A stretch of DNA of 64,000 nt from Rhodanobacter sp. (GTDB taxonomy: Bacteria > Pseudomonadota > Gammaproteobacteria > Xanthomonadales > Rhodanobacteraceae): contig JANJTA010000041.1 of assembly GCA_024711345.1 (NCBI GenBank), positions 62,001-126,000 of the forward strand, given 5' to 3'. Below the pieces are notes generated by a model that saw only the letters and a program-made list of their open reading frames with translations, did no database searches and had not been told where the DNA came from. A program made the position numbers and the translations under genes. Positions 43,973 through 52,703 of this stretch are shown piece by piece; within the stretch, counting starts at the first letter, position 1; every line of letters begins with the position of its first letter.

Positions 43973-45141
43973 GGCGCGCTCCCGCCGGCCGCCGGTGGGG
44001 CCGCCGGCCGCTTCGGCTGGTTCACCCGCGCGGTGAGGTAAAAGCGTTCCTTGCCGGTGGTCGGGTCGGGCTGGATGCTGCCCTGGAAACTGGCGTCGGT
44101 GATCAGCTTCGAATCCTTCAGCACGTCGAGCAGCTTGGCGGCCTGCGGGCTCTGCCCCTGGAAGCCGACCTGACCGGTGTTGTCGACGCTGAGGCGCTCC
44201 AGCCAGGTGCTGTCGGGCAGGCGTGCGGTGACCTCCTGCAACAAGCCGAGCATGGCCACCGTGTCGTGCTTGCGCCGGACCAGGAAGCCGGCGGCGCCGG
44301 CGTTGTCCTGCAGCTGCTGGCGCAGTGCGGCCACCTGCTGCGCCTCGCCGCGCATCGCGGCGACCTCGGCCTGCATCTGCGCCAGCGCCAGCTGCCGGTT
44401 GCGCAGCCACTCGCCCAGCACCAGCAGCGCCAGCAGCACGCTGGCCGCGGCCAGGATCAGGTTCAACCGGCGGCGCGGGCGCGCGTGGCGCGGCACCTGC
44501 GGCGGCGGCAGCAGGTTGACGCCGAGACGGCCGTCGCCCACGGCCAGATCCACCGCGTCGACCGCGACGCCCTGCGCACGCAGGCGCGCCAGCAGCGGAT
44601 CCAGCGTGTCGCGGGTGGCCACCACCAGTTCCGCGCTGAAACGGCCCGGCGCGGCGGGCGCGGCCAGTTCGCGCACGGCGTAGTACACCTGCGCCGGCTG
44701 GAACGGGGTCTGCCGGTCCATCTCGAAGCCGGCCACCTGCAGCAGGTTGTCGCGCGCGGCCAACGGCAACGCCAGCGGGCGCCGCAGCACCAGCGCCGGC
44801 GGCAGCAGCAACGCCAGGCGCAGGTCCTCGCGGTCCACCCGGGCGAGCGCAGCGCCCAGCGCGGCCGGCGCCCCGCGCACGCCGTCGGCGGCCATCACGG
44901 CGCCGTCGTCCCAGCTGGCCAGCACCTCGGCATGGCCGCTGCGGCGCAGGGTCCATTGCCCGTCCGCGTGCTGCAGCAGGTGCCAGTCGGCGCCGCTGCC
45001 GAACCAGCCGCGCCAGCGCGGCGGCAGCAGCCCTCGCAGCTCGCCGCCCCACCAGCCGAGAAAGCCCGGCAACGGCGAGGCGCGCCAGGCGCGGCGTACC
45101 TGCTCCAGCCATGGCCGCAGCGACGGCGTTGCCGTATTCAT
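43969..45141 (-). CDS. gspL: T2SS protein GspL
   Basis: 390-aa inner-membrane protein whose cytoplasmic actin-like domain (about 1-230) recruits the ATPase GspE. It contains LPLAARDNLLQVAGFEMDRQTPFQPAQVYY, a PilM/GspL-type signature. A single TM (about 240-260; LNLILAAASVLLALLVL) and a periplasmic domain follow. Overlaps gspK and gspM by 4 bp each (ATGA). Confidence 0.9.
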   Translation of the reverse strand: MNTATPSLRPWLEQVRRAWRASPLPGFLGWWGGELRGLLPPRWRGWFGSGADWHLLQHADGQWTLRRSGHAEVLASWDDGAVMAADGVRGAPAALGAALARVDREDLRLALLLPPALVLRRPLALPLAARDNLLQVAGFEMDRQTPFQPAQVYYAVRELAAPAAPGRFSAELVVATRDTLDPLLARLRAQGVAVDAVDLAVGDGRLGVNLLPPPQVPRHARPRRRLNLILAAASVLLALLVLGEWLRNRQLALAQMQAEVAAMRGEAQQVAALRQQLQDNAGAAGFLVRRKHDTVAMLGLLQEVTARLPDSTWLERLSVDNTGQVGFQGQSPQAAKLLDVLKDSKLITDASFQGSIQPDPTTGKERFYLTARVNQPKRPAAPPAAGGSAP

Positions 45142-46007
45142 TCCGCCTCCCCCTCCTGCCAGCGCAGCACCAGGTACGGTTGCGCCTGCCCCGCCTGCAG
45201 GCGAATCGTGGCGCGCAGGATTGCACGCGTGCCGTCGGCCAGCGTGGCCTCCGAACGAATACTATGCGTGGTTCCGTTGTTCAGGACCAGCCGCGGGTCG
45301 GCTGCGTTGCGCTGCCGTGCGGCGCGGATCTGCTCCAGCTGCGCCGGCGTCATCCCGGGGATCGCGGCCAGCGCCAGCGGCGGCGCGGTGTTCGGGTCCG
45401 GGCTGGCGGTGCCGGCCCAGATCGTCACCGCCGGCGCCACCTGCCGGTACAGCGCCGGCGTCATGCCCAGCACCATCTGCAGCTCCTCGATGCTGGCGAA
45501 CGGGCCGCCGCGCGGGCCGTAATCGCGGCCGGCCGCCTGGTAGGCCGCGCGCTGGATGGCGGCGTCGCCCTCGAGGACGATCGGGCTGCGCCAGTCCACC
45601 ACGTGCCCGGCCAGCGCCTGCGCCTCGGCCGCCTTCAGCCCGGCCGCCTGGAACAGGCCGCGCAGCACCTCGGGCGAGGCGGCGTTGAGATCGACCTTGC
45701 CGCCTTCGTCGATGGCGCGCACGCTGACCGTGGCGCCGTCGTAGCGCAGCGTGTAGGGCCGGCCGTCGCCGACCCAGCGCTGCGCCGGCTGTGGATCCTG
45801 CAAGCCGTAGACGGCGCGCATCAAGCCGGCCTCGGCGGCGTAGTGCGCCTGGGTCTGGGCGAACTGGTAGCGCGCCTGCAGGCCTTCGGTGCGCGCCAGC
45901 GCGGCGTAGCCGCCGAGCAGGATCGCCAGCAAGGTGCACGCCCACAGCACCAGCAGCAGGGCAACCCCGCGCTGGCCGGCTGGCGACTGCCATGCTCCAC
46001 GTTTCAT
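45138..46007 (-). CDS. gspK: T2SS minor pseudopilin GspK
   Basis: 289-aa tip pseudopilin. Leader with GQRGVALLLVLWACTLLAIL: a Gly before the hydrophobic stretch marks prepilin cleavage, but the usual Glu at +5 is not present, as is typical for GspK. SAM-like helical domains appear in VDLNAASPEVLRGLF and LAAIPGMTPAQLEQI. ATG 46007 overlaps the gspJ stop; upstream frame lies inside gspJ. Confidence 0.9.
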   Translation of the reverse strand: MKRGAWQSPAGQRGVALLLVLWACTLLAILLGGYAALARTEGLQARYQFAQTQAHYAAEAGLMRAVYGLQDPQPAQRWVGDGRPYTLRYDGATVSVRAIDEGGKVDLNAASPEVLRGLFQAAGLKAAEAQALAGHVVDWRSPIVLEGDAAIQRAAYQAAGRDYGPRGGPFASIEELQMVLGMTPALYRQVAPAVTIWAGTASPDPNTAPPLALAAIPGMTPAQLEQIRAARQRNAADPRLVLNNGTTHSIRSEATLADGTRAILRATIRLQAGQAQPYLVLRWQEGEAE

Positions 46008-46660
46008 CGCATGTTCCCGCCGCGCATGCCGATCGGCGAAAGGCCAGTCTGCGCCGGATTCGTCCGCAGCGGCACGTCCAGCCGCGGCCAGCCCGGCGTG
46101 CCCGGCAGCTGCAGTTCGATGCGCACCAGCTGCGGCAGCAGGCGGCCGTCGGCCCACGCCGGCGCCCACGGCACCACGGCGCCCTGCGGGTCGATGCCGC
46201 GATAGCTGAAGCCGCCGGTGCCGATCCCGTCGAGCAGCACCTGCGGCTCGCCCAGCGGCTGCGGCGAGCCGCCGTCCGGCGGCAGCACGGCCAGGCTCAG
46301 CTCCAGCCGCAGGCCGCCGTGACCGTCGTCGACCAGCTGCAGTCGCTGCAGCTGCGGGCCCAGCTTGCCGAGGTAGCCGGGCAGCGGCGCCACGTAGCGC
46401 ATCTCGCGCGCGCTGCCCTCGAAATAGATCGGCTCGCCGTGCTCGCTGCGGCCGATCGGCTGGGCCATGCTCTGCGCCAGTTCACGGCGCAGGAACTGCT
46501 GGGCCGAGCGCACCTGGTCGATCCGCTCGATCGCCGCGGTGCCCGAGCGCACGCTGTGGCTGGCGGTGCGGATGCCCGAGTACACCCCGACCAGCAGCAG
46601 GGCCAGCAGCACCAGCGCGGCCAGCACTTCCAGCAAGGTGAAGCCGGCGGCGCGTTTCAT
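46004..46660 (-). CDS. gspJ: T2SS minor pseudopilin GspJ
   Basis: 218-aa pseudopilin. The type IV prepilin signature MKRAAGFTLLEVLAALVLLA has the G-F cleavage site and Glu at +5. A beta-rich head follows, with PQPLGEPQVLLDGIG and LPQLVRIELQLP typical of GspJ. Part of the GspI-J-K tip complex. Overlaps both neighbours by 4 bp. Confidence 0.9.
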   Translation of the reverse strand: MKRAAGFTLLEVLAALVLLALLLVGVYSGIRTASHSVRSGTAAIERIDQVRSAQQFLRRELAQSMAQPIGRSEHGEPIYFEGSAREMRYVAPLPGYLGKLGPQLQRLQLVDDGHGGLRLELSLAVLPPDGGSPQPLGEPQVLLDGIGTGGFSYRGIDPQGAVVPWAPAWADGRLLPQLVRIELQLPGTPGWPRLDVPLRTNPAQTGLSPIGMRGGNMR

Positions 46661-47079
46661 CGGGCTGCCTGCGCAGTGCCGGCAGGCGCCGGCGTGCCCA
46701 GCCGCAGCGTGCGGAAGTGCGCCGTGCGCGGATGCGCGGACGAGCCCCACGCCACGGTCAGGTCCAGCTGGTACAGCTGCAGCGGCGCGTCGGGCCGCGC
46801 GGGCCCGCCCGGGTTCCACGGGGTCACCTCGAGTTGCCAGCGGTACTGCGGATTGAACTGGCCGGAGCGGCTGCCCGGGCGGATCGGCTCGCCCACGAAG
46901 GCGCTGTCGAGCAGGCTGCGCGCCCACATCGCCGCCTCGCTGTGCGCGGCCGCATTGTGGCTGAGGCTGATCGAGGCGCCAGCCACCTTCATCAGCGCGG
47001 TGAACGCGATCGCCAGCAGCATGATCGCGGCGATCACCTCGAGCAGGCTGAAGCCTTGCTGCGGGCGCGCGCCGTTCAT
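46657..47079 (-). CDS. gspI: T2SS minor pseudopilin GspI
   Basis: 140-aa pseudopilin with GARPQQGFSLLEVIAAIMLL (cleavage before F, Glu at +5). RWQLEVTPWNP and LYQLDLTVAWG are strands of the small head. Its N-terminal helix nucleates the tip complex in known systems. ATG overlaps the gspH stop (ATGA). Confidence 0.9.
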   Translation of the reverse strand: MNGARPQQGFSLLEVIAAIMLLAIAFTALMKVAGASISLSHNAAAHSEAAMWARSLLDSAFVGEPIRPGSRSGQFNPQYRWQLEVTPWNPGGPARPDAPLQLYQLDLTVAWGSSAHPRTAHFRTLRLGTPAPAGTAQAAR

Positions 47080-47534
47080 CGCGCCGCCACCGTATCGACC
47101 ACGCGCACTTCGCCGGTCAGCCACGCCACGTTGACGTGCCATTCGCGCCGGCCGCTCTTGAGGGTGATGCGCCCGCCGGTGGAACTGCCGTCGGGGAAGA
47201 AGCGGATACGCCCGGTGTGGTCGTTCGGCTGGTCTTCCTTCGCGCTGGTGATGCTCACGCGCAGGCCTTTCGGCAGGCGCACGTTCTGCCGCTTCGCGCC
47301 GTCGTAGCTGTTGGCACGGGTGTCCACGTCGAAATGCTGCTCCTCGCCGCGCACGATCGCCTGCGCGCGCGTGGCCCGCAGCGCGCCGGCCAGTTCGCTG
47401 CCGGCCGCGCGCACGCGCGCACTGGCCAGGCCCTGGCTCACCGAGACCGACACCGCGGCCGCGGCGATGCCGACCAGCAGGATCACCGCCAGCATCTCCA
47501 GCAGGGTGAAGCCGTGGGCGCGCGGAGTTCTCAC
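47076..47534 (-). CDS. gspH: T2SS minor pseudopilin GspH
   Basis: 152-aa pseudopilin with HGFTLLEMLAVILLVGIAAA (cleavage after G, Glu at +5) and the head motif ALRATRAQAIVRGEEQHFDVD. It starts with GTG at 47534, 4 bp after the gspG stop; an ATG nearby (47536) is out of frame. Confidence 0.9.
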   Translation of the reverse strand: MRTPRAHGFTLLEMLAVILLVGIAAAAVSVSVSQGLASARVRAAGSELAGALRATRAQAIVRGEEQHFDVDTRANSYDGAKRQNVRLPKGLRVSITSAKEDQPNDHTGRIRFFPDGSSTGGRITLKSGRREWHVNVAWLTGEVRVVDTVAAR

Positions 47535-47538
47535 ATGC

Positions 47539-47964
47539 CTACTGCCAGTTGCCCACGTCCTTGCTGTAGCCGTCGCCGCCCGGCTGGCCGTCCTGGCCGT
47601 AGAAGACCAGGTCGAAGCTGCCGTGCTGGCCCGGGTACTGGTAGCCGAAGTCGTGGCCCCACGGATCCTTCAGGTCGGACGCCTTCGCGTACGGACCCTG
47701 CCAGTTCGGCGCGTTGGCCGGCTTGGCCACCAGCCCTTCCAGCTGCGGCGGCGGCGCGCCGTTGTCCAGCGCGTAGTTCTCGATCTTCTGGCTCAAGGTC
47801 ATCAGCTGCGCCTTGCCGGCGCCGTACTTGCCCTTGTCGACGTTCTTGCCGACCTGGGTCACCACCACCGCGCCGATGATGCCGATCAGCACGATCACCG
47901 CGAGCATTTCGAGCAGGGTGAAGCCGGCGTTCGAAGCGGGTCGTCGTGGCTGGCTGTGCTGCAT
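47539..47964 (-). CDS. gspG: T2SS major pseudopilin GspG
   Basis: 141-aa main pseudopilin. Prepilin signature NAGFTLLEMLAVIVLIGIIG with Glu at +5, then the conserved LEGLVAKPANAPNWQGPY and KDPWGHDFGYQYPGQHG, with a C-terminal calcium-binding-type loop (GQDGQPGGDG). ATG 47964 is chosen because GAGGTGA lies 8-9 nt before it; a GTG at 47973 is less likely. Confidence 0.95.
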   Translation of the reverse strand: MQHSQPRRPASNAGFTLLEMLAVIVLIGIIGAVVVTQVGKNVDKGKYGAGKAQLMTLSQKIENYALDNGAPPPQLEGLVAKPANAPNWQGPYAKASDLKDPWGHDFGYQYPGQHGSFDLVFYGQDGQPGGDGYSKDVGNWQ

Positions 47965-47995
47965 GGGAATCACCTCGGGTATGCGGATGGAATGG

Positions 47996-49213
47996 CTACT
48001 GGATATTGCTGGTCAGGCTGAGCAGCGGCAGCAGGATCGCGGCCATGATGATCGCCACCAGCACGGTCATCACGATGGTCAGCGCCGGCACCAGCGCCGC
48101 CAGCAGGCGGTCGATCGCGCGCCGGGACTCGAGCTCGAAGGTGTCGGCGACCTTCAGCAGCATGCTGTCGAGCTGGCCGGCTTCCTCGCCCACCTGCACC
48201 ATCTGCAGCGCCAGCCGCGGGAACAGTTTCGACTGGCCCAGCGCCAGGCCCAGGCCCGCGCCGCCCTTGACCTGTTCGTGCGCCGCCTCCAGCGCCGCGT
48301 CCAGCGCGCGGTTGCCGGTGACCTGGCGCGCGATGGCCAGCGCGCTCAGCAACGGTACGCCGTTCTTCAGCAAGGTGCCGAGCGTGCGCGCGATGCGCGC
48401 GGTCTCCACCTTCAGCAGCAGCGGGCCGACCACGCGCAGGCGCAGCAGGCGGGCATGCCAGGCCAGCCGCTGCGCCGGATCGCGCAGCCGCGCGCGCCAG
48501 GCGAACAGCCCGCCGCCGAGCAGCAGCGCGATCAGCCACCACCACGCCTGCAGCGCGTTGCCCAGCGCCAGCACCGCGGCGGTGATCCATGGCACCGGCA
48601 CCTGCATGTCCTCGAAGATCGGCACGAACTGCGGCACCACGTAGGCCAAGAGCAGCACCAGCGAGCCGAGCACGCCGACCAGCAGGAACGCCGGATAGAT
48701 CAGCGCATTGACGATGCTGCCGCGCAGCTGCTGCGCGCGTTCCAGGTAGTCGGCCAGCCGGCGCAGCGTCTCCTCCAGCGAACCGCCGGCCTCGCCGGCG
48801 CGCACCAGGCTGACGTACAGCTTGGGGAACACGCCGTGCTCCTCGTCCAGCGCCGAGGACAGGCTGTTGCCGCCGCGCACGCGGTCGCGCACGCGTTCGA
48901 TGAGCTTCTTCGCGTGTTCGCCCTCGGGCAGTTCGAGCAGGATGCCGAGCGCGCGGTCCAGCGGCTGGCCGGCGCCGAGCAAAGTCGCCAGCTGGTGGGT
49001 GAACTGGGCCAGCTGGTCGCCCGTGAACGGGCCGCGCCGGAACAGCGCGGCGAAGCCGCTGCCGCCGCCGCTGCCATCGGCCGGCTGGGCTTCCAGCGGT
49101 GTGTGCCCCTGGTCCTGCAGGCGGCCGATCACTTCCTCCACGCTGGCGGCCTCCATCTGCCCCTGCAGCGTCTCGCCGGCGTCGTTGACGGCCTTGTAGC
49201 GGAACTGCGCCAC
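47996..49213 (-). CDS. gspF: T2SS inner-membrane platform protein GspF
   Basis: 405-aa polytopic protein with two repeated cytoplasmic GspF domains (about 65-190 and 270-390) and three TMs. Diagnostic strings are QLATLLGAGQPLDRAL, VRAGEAGGSLEETLRRLADY and, in the second half, MVQVGEEAGQLDSMLLKVAD. GTG start at 49213, one base after the gspE stop. Confidence 0.94.
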   Translation of the reverse strand: MAQFRYKAVNDAGETLQGQMEAASVEEVIGRLQDQGHTPLEAQPADGSGGGSGFAALFRRGPFTGDQLAQFTHQLATLLGAGQPLDRALGILLELPEGEHAKKLIERVRDRVRGGNSLSSALDEEHGVFPKLYVSLVRAGEAGGSLEETLRRLADYLERAQQLRGSIVNALIYPAFLLVGVLGSLVLLLAYVVPQFVPIFEDMQVPVPWITAAVLALGNALQAWWWLIALLLGGGLFAWRARLRDPAQRLAWHARLLRLRVVGPLLLKVETARIARTLGTLLKNGVPLLSALAIARQVTGNRALDAALEAAHEQVKGGAGLGLALGQSKLFPRLALQMVQVGEEAGQLDSMLLKVADTFELESRRAIDRLLAALVPALTIVMTVLVAIIMAAILLPLLSLTSNIQ

Positions 49214-49214
49214 G

Positions 49215-50948
49215 TCAGCCTTCCTGCGTCACGCGCAGTACTTCTTCCAGCGTGGTGATGCCGGCCACCGCCTTGGCGATGCCGTCCTCGTACATGGTGC
49301 GCATGCCCTCGCTGCGTGCCTGCTTCTCGATGTCGCCCTCGCTGGCGCGCTGCATCACCAGCCGGCGCAGCGGATCGCTCATGGTGAGGAATTCCATGAT
49401 CGCGCGACGGCCGCGGTAGCCGCTGGGGTTGGCGGCGCTGGAGCCCGGCTTCCACAGGCGGATCGGCCGCTCGTCGGTGTACTTGTGCAGCTCGAACTGC
49501 TCGACCACTTCGGGCAGCGCCTCGTACGGTATCGCGGTTTCCGGGTCGAGCCTGCGCACCAGCCGCTGCGCCAGGATGCCGTTGATGGTGGAGCCGAGCA
49601 GGTAATCCTCCACGCCCATGTCGAGCAGGCGCGTGATGCCGCCGGCGGCGGAGTTGGTGTGCAGCGTGGACAGCACCAGGTGGCCGGTGAGCGCGGACTG
49701 GATCGCGATGCGGCAGGTTTCCAGATCACGCATCTCGCCGATCATGATCACGTCCGGGTCCTGACGCATGATCGAACGCAGCGCGCCGGAGAAATCCAGC
49801 CCGATCTGCGGCTTCACCTGGATCTGGTTGATGCCTTCGAGCTGGTATTCGACCGGGTCCTCGACGGTGATGATCTTCACGTCGTTGGTGTTGATCCGGC
49901 TGAGCGCGGTGTACAGCGTGGTGGTCTTGCCCGAGCCGGTGGGGCCGGTGACCAGCAGAATGCCGTGCGGCTTTTCCAGCACGTCGACGAAGCGCTGCTC
50001 GAAGCTGTCGGTGAAGCCGAGCGAGGCAAAGTCGAACACCACCGACTCGCGGTCGAGGATGCGCATCACCACCGACTCGCCGAAGCTGGTCGGCACGGTC
50101 GACACGCGCAGGTCGAGCTCCTTGCCCTGCACGCGCAGCTGGATGCGGCCGTCCTGCGGCAGCCGGCGCTCGGCGATGTTCAGCCGCGCCATGATCTTCA
50201 CGCGCGAGATCACCGCGGCGGTGGACGACGATGGCGGCGCCTCGACTTCGTGCAGCACGCCGTCGATACGGTAGCGCACCTTCAGCCGGTTCTCGAACGG
50301 CTCGATGTGCACGTCCGAAGCGCGCTGCTCCACCGCGCGCTGCAGGATCAGGTTGACCAGCCGGATCACCGGCGCCTCGGAGGCCAGATCACGCAGGTGC
50401 TCGACGTCGTCCTCTTCCGCGGCGCTGCCGTCGAGGTTTTCCACGATGGTGCCCATCGCCGAGCGGCCGGAACCGTAATAACGTTCGATCAGCCCGTCGA
50501 TTTCCGAGCGCAGTCCGATGCGCAGCGCCACCGGCCGGCCGGCGGCCAGCGCCACCGCCTGCAGCGGATAGGGGTCGGCCGGATCGGCCACCAGCAGGGC
50601 CAGCCCGTTCGCGTCGTCCTGCACCGGCACCACGTGCTGCTGCTTGAGAAAGCGCAGCGACAGCTCCAGGTCGGCCGGCGGCAGTTCCGGCGCGTCGCGC
50701 GCGGCCAGCAGCGGCACCTGCAACAGCTCGGCCCAGGCCTCGGCCAGGTCGCGCTCGGACACCAGCCCGAGCCGCGCCATCAGGGTGGTCAGCGTGCCCT
50801 CGGCCGATTCCTCGTGCAGGCGGCGGGCGCGACCCAGGTCGCCCTCCTTCAGGCGGCCGCGCGCGACCAGCCAGGCGCAGACTTCCGCCTCGCGGTCCGC
50901 CACGGCCCGACCCGACCCGCCAACCGCCGGCTCGATCACTGCCGACAT
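49215..50948 (-). CDS. gspE: T2SS assembly ATPase GspE
   Basis: 577-aa hexameric ATPase that drives pseudopilus growth. N1/N2 domains, then the ATPase core with Walker A GPTGSGKTTTLYTAL (about residues 333-347), Asp box VEDPVEYQLEGINQIQV, Walker B DPDVIMIGEMRDLET and His box TGHLVLSTLHTNSA. The C-terminal segment between LVRRLDPETAIPYEAL and GYRGRRAIMEFL has no cysteines, so the CxxC...CxxC zinc site of most GspE proteins is absent. First gene of the operon. ATG 50948 starts the conserved part. Confidence 0.95.
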   Translation of the reverse strand: MSAVIEPAVGGSGRAVADREAEVCAWLVARGRLKEGDLGRARRLHEESAEGTLTTLMARLGLVSERDLAEAWAELLQVPLLAARDAPELPPADLELSLRFLKQQHVVPVQDDANGLALLVADPADPYPLQAVALAAGRPVALRIGLRSEIDGLIERYYGSGRSAMGTIVENLDGSAAEEDDVEHLRDLASEAPVIRLVNLILQRAVEQRASDVHIEPFENRLKVRYRIDGVLHEVEAPPSSSTAAVISRVKIMARLNIAERRLPQDGRIQLRVQGKELDLRVSTVPTSFGESVVMRILDRESVVFDFASLGFTDSFEQRFVDVLEKPHGILLVTGPTGSGKTTTLYTALSRINTNDVKIITVEDPVEYQLEGINQIQVKPQIGLDFSGALRSIMRQDPDVIMIGEMRDLETCRIAIQSALTGHLVLSTLHTNSAAGGITRLLDMGVEDYLLGSTINGILAQRLVRRLDPETAIPYEALPEVVEQFELHKYTDERPIRLWKPGSSAANPSGYRGRRAIMEFLTMSDPLRRLVMQRASEGDIEKQARSEGMRTMYEDGIAKAVAGITTLEEVLRVTQEG

Positions 50949-51250
50949 CCTCCACCCCGCTCGATAGCTGCGAACAACCGTCACCGCCCCCCACGACGAA
51001 ACGGCACGCAGCATAGTTAGCACATCCGGTCGGCGGCGGGTGTATGCATCCCGCTGACGGCCGTCGCGACGGCACAAACGTCCATTGTGAGGCCTTTGCC
51101 CGTCGCGTTCGACCTCCGCGGCCTAGGAAAATTTCCGGTGCCACGCCCGGCGTGAGCCGGATCGCCGGTCGCGCCGCGCCCGTCGCCGGCGCGCGTTTTG
51201 CACCACTGGCGGGCTCTGGGACAATGCCGCTTTCGACCACCGGCCACACC
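50949..51250. other. Divergent regulatory region between gspE and tatD
   Basis: 302 bp without a gene. It must hold the T2SS operon promoter and that of tatD. Candidate -10s are weak (for example TAACTA near 51015 on the minus strand); no operator was recognised. Confidence 0.4.
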
Positions 51251-52048
51251 ATGCAACTGCTCGACATCGGCGCCAACCTCAGCCACGAATCGTTCCAGCA
51301 CGATCTGGACGCCGTGCTGCAGCGCGCCCGCGCGCACGGCGTGACGCGGATGATCGTCACCGGGGCCTCACGCGACGGCAGCGAGCACGCGCTGGCGCTG
51401 ACGCACGCCCATCCCGGCGTGCTGTGGGCCACCACCGGCGTGCACCCGCACCACGCGATCGACTACGACGACGCCACCGATGCGCGGCTGCGCGAACTGG
51501 CGCAGGACCCGGCCGTGCGCGCGGTGGGCGAGACGGGGCTCGATTTCAACCGCAACTATTCGCCGCGCGAGGTACAGCTGCAGGTGTTCGAGCGGCAACT
51601 GCAGATCGCGGCGGACCTGCAGCTGCCGCTGTTCCTGCACCAGCGCGACGCCCATGCGGATTTCGTCGCGCTGCTCAAGCGCTGGCGTGACAAGGTGCCG
51701 GGCGCGGTGGTGCACTGTTTCACCGACAGCGGCGAGGCGCTGCGCGACTATCTCGACCTGGACTGCCACATCGGCATCACCGGCTGGATCTGCGACGAGC
51801 GCCGCGGCACCCACCTGCGCGAGCTGGTGCGCACGATTCCCGCCAACCGGCTGATGATCGAGACCGACGCGCCCTACCTGCTGCCGCGCACGGTGCGCCC
51901 GCCGCCCTCGCACCGGCGCAACGAGCCGATGTACCTGAAGCACATCTGCGAGGAGATCGCGCGCGACCGCGGCGAGAGCGCGGACGTCACCGCGGCGAAC
52001 AGCACGGCGACGGCGGAGGCGTTCTTCGGGTTGCCTGCCTCACCGTAG
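51251..52048 (+). CDS. tatD: TatD-family metal-dependent DNase
   Basis: 265-aa TIM-barrel hydrolase, the size of E. coli TatD (3'-5' DNA/RNA exonuclease in oxidative damage repair). LLDIGANLSHESFQHDLDAVL, TTGVHPHHA with the metal His, VGETGLDFNRNYSPREVQ (bridging Glu), LFLHQRDA, VVHCFTDS and IETDAPYLLPR are all present. The frame opens upstream to 51044, but ATG 51251 begins the conserved domain. Confidence 0.93.
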   Translation: MQLLDIGANLSHESFQHDLDAVLQRARAHGVTRMIVTGASRDGSEHALALTHAHPGVLWATTGVHPHHAIDYDDATDARLRELAQDPAVRAVGETGLDFNRNYSPREVQLQVFERQLQIAADLQLPLFLHQRDAHADFVALLKRWRDKVPGAVVHCFTDSGEALRDYLDLDCHIGITGWICDERRGTHLRELVRTIPANRLMIETDAPYLLPRTVRPPPSHRRNEPMYLKHICEEIARDRGESADVTAANSTATAEAFFGLPASP

Positions 52049-52160
52049 GAGCCCGCTGGCGGGCGATGCTCCTGCTCTCGCCGAATCCCGAACCGGCTTT
52101 CAACAGACGAAGGTCTGGTCATCCCGGCTTCAAGAGCATCGCCCGCCAGCGGGCTCCTAC
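52045..52160. repeat. REP-like pair: perfect 27-bp inverted repeat
   Basis: Left arm 52045-52071 and right arm 52134-52160 are exact reverse complements, both opening with GTAGGAGCCCGC. Each arm is itself a hairpin (AGCCCGCtGGCGGGCGA). The 62-bp centre is unrelated. It occupies the gap between the convergent tatD and rluE-like genes, overlaps the last 4 bp of tatD and ends 3 bp inside rluE; a likely two-way stop for transcription. Confidence 0.85.
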
Positions 52161-52690
52161 GACAGATGGCGGATCTGGCCGGGCGCCAGGCCATCCAGCG
52201 CGTAGTCGCCGATGCGCACGCGGATCAGGCGCAGGGTGGGGAGGCCCACCGCGGCGGTCATCCGGCGCACCTGGCGGTTGCGGCCTTCGCGCAGGGTGAG
52301 CGTGAGCCAGCTGGTGGGGATGGACTGGCGGAAGCGCACCGGGGGGTCGCGCGGCCACAGCCAGTCCGGTTCGGCGGCGAAGGCGGCTTCGGCCGGCAGG
52401 GTCGGGCCGTCGTTGAGCGCCACACCGCGGCGCAGGGCCTGCAGCGCGGCTTCGTCGATGACGCCCTCGACCTGCGCCAGGTAGGTCTTGGCCTGCTTGT
52501 GGCGCGGGTCGGTGAGCCGGTGCGCCAGGCGGCCATCGTCGGTCAGCAGCAGCAGGCCCTCGCTGTCGCGGTCCAGCCGTCCAGCCGCATAGACGTCTTT
52601 TTGCGTGACGAAATCGGCCAGCGTGGGGCGGCCGAGTTCGTCGGTGAACTGGCACAGCACGCCGTACGGCTTGTTCAGCGCGAGCAGCAT
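52157..52690 (-). CDS. rluE: Pseudouridine synthase, RluE-like
   Basis: 177-aa RsuA-family synthase without the N-terminal S4 domain, as in E. coli RluE, which modifies U2457 of 23S r[38 protein letters not shown] with the catalytic Asp (about residue 40), YLAQVEG, and [27 protein letters not shown]. Its 3' end overlaps the REP pair by a few bases. Confidence 0.9.
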   Translation of the reverse strand: MLLALNKPYGVLCQFTDELGRPTLADFVTQKDVYAAGRLDRDSEGLLLLTDDGRLAHRLTDPRHKQAKTYLAQVEGVIDEAALQALRRGVALNDGPTLPAEAAFAAEPDWLWPRDPPVRFRQSIPTSWLTLTLREGRNRQVRRMTAAVGLPTLRLIRVRIGDYALDGLAPGQIRHLS

Positions 52691-52703
52691 GCTGCGCTTC
52701 GGC

